Assembly: GCF_900199215.1 (NCBI RefSeq)
Contig: NZ_FZQA01000001.1
Span: 248,001-312,000 of the forward strand
Reading direction: 5' to 3'
DNA: 64,000 nt
DNA from: Amphiplicatus metriothermophilus
GTDB taxonomy: Bacteria; Pseudomonadota; Alphaproteobacteria; Caulobacterales; Parvularculaceae
This document shows, piece by piece, positions 56,704 to 64,000 of this stretch (its first letter is position 1; each line of letters begins with the position of its first letter). Made by a program: the position numbers and the translations under genes. The notes beneath the pieces are model-generated. The model searched no databases. It saw nothing but the letters and a program-made list of their open reading frames with translations, and was not told the origin of the DNA.

Positions 56704-57938
56704 GGCGCTTTCTCCCCCCTCTGGCCCAGCGCGGCCGCGAAATGCGCCTTGAGCTTGCCCGCCTCGACGTCGATGTCATGAAACGCGCGCGCGCGCTCCT
56801 TGCCGGCCTGTCCCATCGCGACGAGCGCCGTCTCGCTCATGTCCAGCGCCGCGCGCATGGCCGAGGCGAGCGCTTCGGCGTCGCCTGCCGGCGCAAGCCA
56901 GCCGTTTTCGCCCGCGCGCACGAGTTCAGGAATCCCCGCGACATAGGTTGCGATCGCCGGCCGCGCGAGGCTGAACGCTTCCATGATCGACACGGGCAGG
57001 CCTTCCGCATAGCTCGGCAGCACGAAAACGCGCGCGCTCTCGATTTCCGCGCGCACTTCGGCCGGGGTCTTCCAGCCGGCGAACTCGATGCGATCGGCGA
57101 CGCCCTGCGCTTCTGCGGCGGCCTCGATGTCCGCGCGCATCGGCCCGTCTCCAACAAGACGTATGCGAAACGCCCGCCCTTCGCGCTTGAGCAGGGCCGC
57201 CGCCTCTACGAGCGTGAGCTGGCCTTTTTGCTCGCACAGGCGTCCGACGCTGACGAAAACCGGAACGTCGTTCGACGCACGCGCCGCTTCGCGCGCCGGG
57301 GTTTCAAAAAAGTCTTTCTCCACGCCGCAGCGCACGATGCGAATGCGCTCCCACAACGCAGGGGGAACGAGGCGGCGAAGCTGGCTCGCCCCGTAATGGG
57401 AGACCGCGACCACGAACGCCGCCGCTTCGATCTTCGCCGCGAGGCCGATGAGACCGGGCTTGTCGAACTCTTCCGGCCCGTGCACGGTCATGCTGAAGCC
57501 GACATCCGCGATGCGCGCAGCGAGCATGGCGACGGTCGCGGAATTGGTGCCGAAATGGGCGTGGACATGGCCCAGCCTCTCGCGCCTCAACCAGTCGGCG
57601 AGCGCCAGCGCCTCGATGTAATAGACGACATGGCGCAGCAGCCCGGTTTCTGAGCGCCAGCCGAGACGGAGCGCGCCCGCAAGCGCCGCAAGGGAACGGG
57701 CGGGCGCGCGGGCGGCGGCGCGCGCGACGCTGGCAATGATCGCGCCGGCGCCCGCCCCGATAATATAACGCGTGCGCGCAGCCTCATCCTCGTCCTCTTT
57801 CGCGACGATTCCATCGCGCGAAGGGCGCACGGCGAAGCGTGCGATCTCGACCCCCTGACGCTCCAGCGCCTGGATCTCGCGCCTGATGAAACTGTGGCTA
57901 ACCGCTGGATACTGGTTGACCAGATAGGCGACGCGCAT
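56700..57938 (-). CDS. GT4-family glycosyltransferase
   Basis: 412 residues from the ATG at 57938 (GGGGAGAGG just upstream; ATG 57956 is the alternative). The start MRVAYLVNQYPAVSHSFIRR is typical of GT4 enzymes in exosortase-associated and colanic-acid-like clusters. GT-B features are HVHAHFGTNSATVAMLAA, VSVGRLCEQKGQLTLVEAAA, RLVGDGPMR and the E-x7-E motif EGLPVSIME. It adds a sugar from a nucleotide donor with retention. The 23-bp gap after the ATPase fusion and ATGA overlap with the next gene place it within one operon. Confidence 0.92.
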   Translation of the reverse strand: MRVAYLVNQYPAVSHSFIRREIQALERQGVEIARFAVRPSRDGIVAKEDEDEAARTRYIIGAGAGAIIASVARAAARAPARSLAALAGALRLGWRSETGLLRHVVYYIEALALADWLRRERLGHVHAHFGTNSATVAMLAARIADVGFSMTVHGPEEFDKPGLIGLAAKIEAAAFVVAVSHYGASQLRRLVPPALWERIRIVRCGVEKDFFETPAREAARASNDVPVFVSVGRLCEQKGQLTLVEAAALLKREGRAFRIRLVGDGPMRADIEAAAEAQGVADRIEFAGWKTPAEVRAEIESARVFVLPSYAEGLPVSIMEAFSLARPAIATYVAGIPELVRAGENGWLAPAGDAEALASAMRAALDMSETALVAMGQAGKERARAFHDIDVEAGKLKAHFAAALGQRGEKAP

Positions 57939-57961
57939 CCTCTCCCCACGGATCATGAGCG

Positions 57962-60169
57962 TCAGGCTTTCGCGCGCTTCGACGGCGCGGGGAAATAGAA
58001 CCGCCAGGCCCCGGCGAATTCAGGAAACGACGCGAAGGTCGCGGCCAGCGCCGCGCGCCAGGCGGCCAACCGGCCGGGTCCGCGCCGGACTGCGATGACG
58101 ATGACGCGCGCAAGATACGTCGCCGCGCCGGCCGCAAGCGGCGCGGCCGCAGCCAAGAGCGGACTTGCCGCCGCGTCCGTTATCCGGGCCAGCGCCGCAG
58201 CCGCAAGCGCGGCGAGAATGACGAGAACAGGGATTCCCGCTCCCCAGACCAGCGTTTGCAAATGCTCGCGCACGAAAAGCCGTTCGGGCCTGCCGCCATG
58301 CAGTCGCACGCCGTGGGCGTATTCGTAGCCGGCGCGCTGCGCGTTTCGCCACCACTGCGCGAAAGAGACCGGGCGCGCCCTGCCGTCCCCCCGGATCATC
58401 TCCGTATCGAGCCGCCAGACCCGGCCGCCGCGACGACGCAAGCGGATGCACAGATCGCGCGTTTCGTTCACGGCAAGATCGCCGCGATAACCGCCCGCAG
58501 CCTCGAAAGCCTCAGCGCGCACGAAAAGATTCTCGCCCGTCGTCCGTATCTCTTCTTCCCCGCCCCCCGCGCGGCCTTCCAGCGCCGCCACCTCCGGCCG
58601 CCGCTCCATAAAGCGCGCGGCCGCCTCGAGCCAACCTGGCGCGAGGATGGCGCCGGCTTCGAGGAACTGGACGTAGCGCAGCCCGGGCCGGCGCCGCTTG
58701 AGGGAGCGATAGCCGGCGTTGCGGGCGCGCCCCAGGCTTGAGGGACTGTCGGCGACGACGACCTCCGCGCCGGCCGCGCGCGCGGCGGCCGCGTCGGCCG
58801 TTTCGGCGTCAGCCGCGACATAAATGATCGCGAAGTCCTGGCCGGGCGAGCGTATGGTCGCGTCTGCGCGCGCGCCGGCGCCGACCACTACGACGCCGAC
58901 GCGCTCACGCAACGTCTCCGTCTGCGAAGGCGCAGCGTTCAGCGGCGTTTCGGGAAAAGACGACGCCTCGGGCCGCGGCGCGGCCGCGAGCGCGTCGCTT
59001 CCGCCGCCGGCCATGGCGATCTGGCGCGGGGCGGGCTCCGCCTCGACAGCCGAACGGAACGACAACCTGTTCTCGACGGCGCGAAGCGCGGCGCCTTCCG
59101 GCGCGGACTGGAGCGCTGGCTGGGGAGCGGCCAAGGCTTGCCGACGCGCCGGCATGCGCGGCGCGTCGTGGGGCGGATCAAGCCGACGCATGGACGAAAG
59201 GACCGACGAGGAATAGCCTGCAGGGCGCGCTTCAGCCTGCTGTTCGCGTCCGCCTGCGTTATTCGGCTCTCCCTTGATGAAAGCGGTCGGTCCGTCGGCC
59301 CGACTTCTCGTACGGCTGTCTTCGGCGCCGGCCGGCGCATTGATGCGCGCAGCGTAGCCGAATACGCCGTATTCGTTCTTGTCGCGGATAACGTTGCGGA
59401 CGATCTCGACGTCGACCACGAGATCCTGCGCGGAAAAGGCGTAAACGAGCGCCGTATCGGCGATGATGTTGATGACGCGCGGCACGCCGGCGGACTGCTC
59501 CGCGATCAGCTCGACGGCGCGATCAGTGAAGATGCGCCGTTTCGCGCCGGCGATGGAAAGGCGCGTGTCGATATACGCCGCAACCTCTTCCGCCCCCAGC
59601 GCCTGAAGGTGGAAATCAGCGCCGACGCGCTGGGCGAGCTGGAGCATGTCTGGCCGGTTGAGCAGCTCCTTGAGCTGCGGCTGTCCCACCAGGATGAGCT
59701 GGAGAAGCTGGTCCTTGCCGGCGTTGATGTTGGAGAGCATGCGCAGCTCTTCCAGCATGTCGACAGAAAGGTTTTGCGCCTCGTCGATGATGAGCACGAC
59801 GCGCCGGCCCTTGGCGTATTCGCCGATGAAGAAGCTCTGGATTTGCGCGAACAGCTCGACATGGCTCTTGCCGGCGAAGGGCTGGCCGAAGCCCATCAGC
59901 ACCCAGCTCAACAGATCGCCGCGCCCCTCCTGGATGTTGGAGATAAGCGCCACCGTATGGGTGTCGGAAAGCTGGTCGAGCAGGCGGTGAATAAGCGTGG
60001 TCTTGCCGCAGCCCACCTCGCCGGTGACGATCGAAATTCCCGCCTGGTTGAGGACGCCGTATTCGAGCATGGCGTAGGCGAGCCGGTGCCCGCGCCCCCA
60101 ATAGAGAAACGCCGGGTCCGGAAGAATGGAAAACGGCTTTTCGCTTAGGCCGAAGAACTCTTCGTACAT
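57962..60169 (-). CDS. Exosortase-system AAA ATPase (ExeA/GspA-like) fused to a degenerate GT2-like domain
   Basis: 735 residues from the ATG at 60169. Residues 1-270 are an ExeA-like ATPase of the type found in PEP-CTERM/exosortase loci: YEEFFGLSEKPFSILPDPAF, Walker A GEVGCGKTT (50-58), Walker B VVLIIDEAQ (124-132), sensor LILVGQPQL, and SAGVPRVINIIAD. A disordered linker (about 270-420) joins a GT2-like domain (about 423-624) and two membrane helices. That domain aligns with the second GT2 of the 54514-56703 protein, but DSGSTDD is replaced by AADAETAD, VDGDC by LEAGA, and GEEPEL by VNETRDL. So it is probably a non-catalytic pseudo-glycosyltransferase. The ATPase may act in polysaccharide chain length or export control, as Wzc-like partners do. 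Confidence 0.88.
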   Translation of the reverse strand: MYEEFFGLSEKPFSILPDPAFLYWGRGHRLAYAMLEYGVLNQAGISIVTGEVGCGKTTLIHRLLDQLSDTHTVALISNIQEGRGDLLSWVLMGFGQPFAGKSHVELFAQIQSFFIGEYAKGRRVVLIIDEAQNLSVDMLEELRMLSNINAGKDQLLQLILVGQPQLKELLNRPDMLQLAQRVGADFHLQALGAEEVAAYIDTRLSIAGAKRRIFTDRAVELIAEQSAGVPRVINIIADTALVYAFSAQDLVVDVEIVRNVIRDKNEYGVFGYAARINAPAGAEDSRTRSRADGPTAFIKGEPNNAGGREQQAEARPAGYSSSVLSSMRRLDPPHDAPRMPARRQALAAPQPALQSAPEGAALRAVENRLSFRSAVEAEPAPRQIAMAGGGSDALAAAPRPEASSFPETPLNAAPSQTETLRERVGVVVVGAGARADATIRSPGQDFAIIYVAADAETADAAAARAAGAEVVVADSPSSLGRARNAGYRSLKRRRPGLRYVQFLEAGAILAPGWLEAAARFMERRPEVAALEGRAGGGEEEIRTTGENLFVRAEAFEAAGGYRGDLAVNETRDLCIRLRRRGGRVWRLDTEMIRGDGRARPVSFAQWWRNAQRAGYEYAHGVRLHGGRPERLFVREHLQTLVWGAGIPVLVILAALAAAALARITDAAASPLLAAAAPLAAGAATYLARVIVIAVRRGPGRLAAWRAALAATFASFPEFAGAWRFYFPAPSKRAKA

Positions 60170-60241
60170 CAAAAAATCTCCGCGGCGCGCCCGGCCTCGC
60201 GCGCCGCGAAACGACGCGCGCCGCGCATGGTCAAGACGCTC

Positions 60242-62644
60242 TCAGTTCTGCGCCAGAAGCCGCCTGGCCTCTTCGATCCATGCTCCTTGACCGCCGGCCT
60301 CCACCGCTTTTTGCAGTTCGGCGCGCGCTTTTTCGGTCTCGCCGATCGCAAGGTACGCCGCGCCCAAATGATAATGCGCCTCGCCGAAGCCGGTCGAGCC
60401 TGCGAGCGCTTTCTCCAGATTCTCGATGGCGCTTTCGTGGTCGCCCGCCCGGTGCTGCGCCCAGCCGAGCGTATCGAGAAAATAGGGATTCTCGCTGCCC
60501 TTCAGCACTTCGGCCGCCTTCAGCGCCTTGGCGCGGCTTTCCGGATCGTCGCGGAGTTCGCCGAGCAGGCTCGCATAATTATTAGACGCGAGAAGATCGC
60601 CTGGCCGACGCTCAAGGATATCGGCATACATCGCGAGCGCCTCCTCTTTACGGCCGCCCGCGAGAAGATAGTCGGCCTTGTAAATGCGCGCGCCGATATT
60701 GTCCGGAGCGGCGGCGATCGCGGCGTCGAGCATCGCTCCGGCTTCGTCGAGCCGGCCGCCGGCGACCATAAGGCGATAAAGAAGCTCGATCGCCTCGGCC
60801 CGTTCCGGCGCCCGCGCAAGCGCCTCTTTCAACGTCGCTTCCGCTTCATCGCGCCGATCGAGCGTTGCGAGCGTTCGAGCGAGCAATATTCTCGCCTCGT
60901 AATTGTCCGCATTCGACTCGATCATCGAACGCAGCATCCCGATCGCCTCTTCGCTGCGGCCGCTTTGGACATAAGCCCCCACTAGCGTCGCCAGCGGGCG
61001 GCCTGACAGCGACTTGCGGACGTTTTCCTCGCCAAGGGCGTCGATGACGCCGGCGTAGTCTTTGAGTCCCGCATAGGCCGCGGCGCGAATGCGGTTAACT
61101 ACCGGATCCTCGGCGCTCGCCTCTTCAATGCGCTTCGCCGTTTCCTCAGCTCCGCGCCAGTCCTGCCGCATGAGCCGAACCGCAGCGAGAAGCTTGAGGT
61201 TCTCCAGATCAGAAGGGTGCTTTTCGAGCGATTCGACCAGCGTTCGCTCCGCCAGCACGACATTATTGGCGCGCATCAGCAGCTTGGCGTAGGCGTTCGT
61301 GATGGTCGGATCATTTCCGCTGTCGGCGACGGCCTGGGCGAGCTGGCTCTTGGCGTACTCGATGTCGCCCTTGCGCTCGAATGCGGCGGCCATCAGCGCC
61401 TTAGCCTGAGCAGAATCGGGCTGATCCTCGAGCGCCGTACGCAGATCAAGAATCGCATCGTCGTGCTCGCCGGCGTCGATCTTGAGGCTAGCTCGCTTGA
61501 GAAGCGCTTCCGTATTCCTGTCGTCCGTAGCCAGAATTTCATCGATGATCGCGCGCGCCTCTTCCTTCTCGCCCTGAAGAAGCCGCAACGCGGCGATTTC
61601 GTTGCGCGCGCGCAAGGTCACGGCGGCGTCGCCCTTGCGGGCGGCGAGCGCTTTGAACACCGCCTCCGCGCCGGCGAGATCGCCCTGCTGTCGCAGAAAG
61701 CCCCCGAACCGGAACTGCAGCTCCAGATCGTCGGGACGAGATTCGATATAACGTCGGAAGATTTCCTTCGCGGCCTCTGCGCCGTTCAGGCGGTTTTCGA
61801 TCCGCACGACGTCAAGCACCGCATCCGCATTGCGGGGGCGCAGCCGCGCGATTTCTTCGAGCTGCGCCTTGGCGAGCGCATATTTCTTTTCGTCAAGCAA
61901 CGTTTTTACGAAAAGCTGACGATAGGCGACATTATCAGGATAAAGGGCAATCACTTCCCGATGCGCCTGGAGAAGATCCTCCGTACGTTCCATCTTCGCC
62001 AGAAGCTGAAGGCGCAGCAGATGCAGAACCGGAATGTTCGCGTCGGCCGCCAGCCCTTTTTCCACCTCGGCGAGAGCGGCTTCTTCGTCGCCCGACTTCG
62101 CGCGCTCGGCCGCGATTACGGCGACGGCTTCGGGCGTGGCCGGATCGATGGCCAGCGCCTTGCGCGCAAGCTCCGTCGCGCCCGCCATATCGTCGAGACG
62201 CAGCAGCACGGCGGCCTTGAGCGCGATCGCCTCGGCGTTCTCCGGATCAAGCGCGATCGCGGCGTCGGCGGCTTCCATCGCGGCGGTCTCGTCGCCGCCG
62301 ACCAGATAAAGCTTTCCGAGATCCACTCGCGCCTCGACCTGGCTCGGATCGAGCCGGACGACGCGCTGAAGGATCCCGAACAGATTATCGAAATCCTGCT
62401 TGCGCTCGGCGATCTCCGCGACCCCCAGCAGCGCCGGCACATGATCCTCGTTGATCTTCAGCGCGTTCTGGAACTGCACGTTCGCCTTGCCGAGGTCGCC
62501 TTCCGCCAGGAACTCCTGACCGCTCTGGGTATAACGGGCGAGTCTCTCCTCGGGCGAGGAGCACGCCGCGGTCGCCGAAATCAGGAGGACGCCCGTCAGA
62601 GCCGCCAACCGCAAGCCGCGCTTCAATCTCGCTTCGGTCCTCAT
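60242..62644 (-). CDS. prsT: PrsT-like TPR-repeat lipoprotein of exosortase/PEP-CTERM systems
   Basis: 800 residues from the ATG at 62644, chosen because AAGGGAG lies 9 nt upstream. A signal with lipobox-like SATAAC is followed by some twenty tetratricopeptide units, e.g. GKANVQFQNALKINEDHVPA, AEIAERKQDFDNLFGILQR, AIENLEKALAGSTGFGEAHY and LGAAYLAIGETEKARAEL. Length and layout match PrsT, the TPR protein of exosortase-linked polysaccharide loci. It probably forms an outer-membrane or periplasmic scaffold for polymer export. It lies between the WecG-STAS gene and the ATPase fusion. Confidence 0.88.
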   Translation of the reverse strand: MRTEARLKRGLRLAALTGVLLISATAACSSPEERLARYTQSGQEFLAEGDLGKANVQFQNALKINEDHVPALLGVAEIAERKQDFDNLFGILQRVVRLDPSQVEARVDLGKLYLVGGDETAAMEAADAAIALDPENAEAIALKAAVLLRLDDMAGATELARKALAIDPATPEAVAVIAAERAKSGDEEAALAEVEKGLAADANIPVLHLLRLQLLAKMERTEDLLQAHREVIALYPDNVAYRQLFVKTLLDEKKYALAKAQLEEIARLRPRNADAVLDVVRIENRLNGAEAAKEIFRRYIESRPDDLELQFRFGGFLRQQGDLAGAEAVFKALAARKGDAAVTLRARNEIAALRLLQGEKEEARAIIDEILATDDRNTEALLKRASLKIDAGEHDDAILDLRTALEDQPDSAQAKALMAAAFERKGDIEYAKSQLAQAVADSGNDPTITNAYAKLLMRANNVVLAERTLVESLEKHPSDLENLKLLAAVRLMRQDWRGAEETAKRIEEASAEDPVVNRIRAAAYAGLKDYAGVIDALGEENVRKSLSGRPLATLVGAYVQSGRSEEAIGMLRSMIESNADNYEARILLARTLATLDRRDEAEATLKEALARAPERAEAIELLYRLMVAGGRLDEAGAMLDAAIAAAPDNIGARIYKADYLLAGGRKEEALAMYADILERRPGDLLASNNYASLLGELRDDPESRAKALKAAEVLKGSENPYFLDTLGWAQHRAGDHESAIENLEKALAGSTGFGEAHYHLGAAYLAIGETEKARAELQKAVEAGGQGAWIEEARRLLAQN

Positions 62645-62738
62645 GAACGCCATCTCCCTTGTCGAACCTCTCGCCTCGCCTGTTCCGACCTGAACCGCTT
62701 CGCCGGCCGCAACCGCCGTCTGCAATGGTCTTGCCGCC

Positions 62739-63962
62739 TCAGGCCGAGACGGCGGCCTCAGCCGTCGCGCCGCCGCCTGCGGAGCGCCCCGCCGAGCACG
62801 GATAATTCATCGCGTTGCTTCTGAAAACCGCGCGCGCGGCGCGCGACAAGAACGCCGTCTCCAGCCGCGCGCCGCGGCGGCGCGCATGTTTTTCTAGCAT
62901 CAGCACAAGCCCCATGAAGGCGCCATCGAACCGTCCGACGGCGGCGAAATCAAGGCGGACCGCAGGGGCGTCGGACGCGGCCGCTTCGCGAAACGCGCGC
63001 CTCACGACCGCCAGATCGGGGGCCAGAAGATCGCCGGAAAGCCGGACGACCGTCGCCCCCGGCTCCCGGATCACCATGGCGTCGGCCCGCGCGCCCGAAC
63101 GCCGGGCGGCGCGCATCGCAAGAAGCTGTCCGGGCAGTCGGCGGGCTGCGAACGCAAGGAGCGTCGCTCCGTCTGTCGCATAACGCCGCCACAGGGCCGG
63201 CTCCTCGCGGATACGCCACAGCCATTCGAATCCGAACCTGCGCCAGCTTTCCGGCGCGCGCCGCACGGTTCCCGCCGTGAAGTTCACGACGGCGCCGAGA
63301 TTGGCGACGACCGGCGCGTTCAGGCGATGCTGATTGCGCGCAATCCAGGCCTGGCCTTTCGCCGCGCTCACCGAGACGACGACCATGTCCGCCTCGGCTT
63401 GATTGACGGTCTCGATGGTCGTCTCGCCGCTCATCGATTCGACATCGCCGAACCCGGGATTGAGCCAGCCGGCAGGCTCGAGCCCGCCCCGATCGAGCGC
63501 CAGCGCCGCAGCGGCTTTCGCCGCGGCTCCCTCTTCGCCGCCAAAGAAAAAAATCCGGCGACGCCGACCGGACAGGCCGGGACGCGCCCGCAACGCCTCA
63601 AACAGATCAGAGCCGGCGACACGGCCGGGAACGCGCGCGCCCAACAGCCGGGCGAGCGCCGCCAGGGGCGCCCCGTCGATGAAGCTCATATCGGCGTCGA
63701 TCGTCTGCCGGCGCGCTTCGGGATCGCGCAGAAACCGCACGAGCCAGTGCACGTTCGGGGTGATGAAAGCGAGCCGTCGCCGATCGCGCATGGCCGCCTC
63801 CACCGCGGCGGCGGCCGCGCCGAGGTCGATCAGATCCACCGGCATGCCGAAAACGCACCAGACCGGCCGGTCGAAATCGTCGCGCGGAAGCGCGCGAACG
63901 TCTCCTTTTGCGGGAAAATCCCGTCCGACCTGCACGTCCCGAGATGAGACAGACGCCGTCAT
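62739..63962 (-). CDS. WecG/TagA/CpsF-family glycosyltransferase with C-terminal STAS-like domain
   Basis: 407 residues. The GT26 domain (about 30-265) has FITPNVHWLVRFLRD, MSFIDGAPLAALARLLGARV, PGRVAGSDLFEALRA, RIFFFGGEEGAAAKA, ANLGAVVNFTAGTVRRAPES and FGFEWLWRIREEPALWRRYA. Residues about 295-385 form a STAS/anti-sigma-antagonist-like fold: ATVVRLSGDLLAPDLAVVRR, APAVRLDFAAVGRFDGAFMG, LVLMLEKHARRRGARLE. The conserved STAS serine position appears as FDGAFMG, lacking an obvious phosphorylatable Ser. The enzyme transfers N-acetylmannosamine-type or related sugars to a lipid-linked acceptor; the STAS part may link it to a regulator. First gene of the cluster in the window. Confidence 0.88.
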   Translation of the reverse strand: MTASVSSRDVQVGRDFPAKGDVRALPRDDFDRPVWCVFGMPVDLIDLGAAAAAVEAAMRDRRRLAFITPNVHWLVRFLRDPEARRQTIDADMSFIDGAPLAALARLLGARVPGRVAGSDLFEALRARPGLSGRRRRIFFFGGEEGAAAKAAAALALDRGGLEPAGWLNPGFGDVESMSGETTIETVNQAEADMVVVSVSAAKGQAWIARNQHRLNAPVVANLGAVVNFTAGTVRRAPESWRRFGFEWLWRIREEPALWRRYATDGATLLAFAARRLPGQLLAMRAARRSGARADAMVIREPGATVVRLSGDLLAPDLAVVRRAFREAAASDAPAVRLDFAAVGRFDGAFMGLVLMLEKHARRRGARLETAFLSRAARAVFRSNAMNYPCSAGRSAGGGATAEAAVSA

Positions 63963-64000
63963 GGCGCGTCGCGATCTCCCCCAACCTGCTCGACCCGAAA

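Noticed and set aside
54688-56781. 697-codon plus-strand frame in the double GT2 region
   Set aside because: Arg-rich antisense of two clear GT2 domains.

Overview
The window looks like the chromosome of a high-GC alphaproteobacterium, probably from the Caulobacterales/Hyphomonadales/Parvularculales side of the class. Four things suggest this: an F1-only atp operon (atpHAGD...C), a glycine decarboxylase split into gcvPA and gcvPB, an FzlA-like protein beside queG, and a DUF6768 protein beside an ECF sigma factor. Genes are densely packed, with many ATGA stop/start overlaps. I recognised no rRNA, tRNA, CRISPR array, transposase or phage gene.

Left part (1-22 kb) is mostly housekeeping. It holds a divergent polysaccharide deacetylase and rppH, a secreted amidohydrolase and an RluA-type pseudouridine synthase. 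The F1 ATP synthase operon follows on the minus strand and has an extra membrane-protein gene between atpD and atpC. Next come a PagL-like lipid A deacylase, a methyltransferase, mutT overlapping a Flp pilin gene, a membrane-anchored parvulin divergent from secA, and gcvTH-PA-PB behind a tandem glycine riboswitch. Two hairpin-forming copies of a GCGAATGGC-type repeat lie beside atpC and the inserted gene.

Middle part (21.5-48.4 kb) holds metal uptake and metabolism: a Zur-like regulator and an Fbp-type ferric transporter with a Fur box; a sugar oxidoreductase/aminotransferase pair; class II DAHP synthase; a B-type metallo-hydrolase; an HxlR/SCP2-like regulator; gpmA; isoaspartyl peptidase; an ECF sigma/DUF6768 pair; a QEGLA protein and MFS transporter; CorA; then ugd and an undecaprenyl-phosphate sugar transferase, which begin the polysaccharide-related genes. 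cysQ, a polytopic membrane protein, an FzlA-like GST and queG follow.

Right part (48.4-64 kb) is a minus-strand exopolysaccharide operon of the exosortase-associated (EpsH/PrsT) type. Read in transcription order it is: WecG/TagA-STAS fusion, PrsT-like TPR lipoprotein, an ExeA-like AAA ATPase fused to a glycosyltransferase-like domain, GT4, a double GT2, GT2, a serine-acetyltransferase-like hexapeptide protein, a 2OG-Fe(II) oxygenase and, after a gap of about 380 bp, a large G8-domain surface protein. No exosortase, Wzx/Wzy or PEP-CTERM protein is inside the window, so the cluster probably continues past the right edge. The most unusual object is the ATPase fusion. Its C-terminal domain is clearly homologous to the intact second GT2 domain two genes downstream but has lost the DXD and other catalytic signatures, so it looks like a tethered pseudo-glycosyltransferase.
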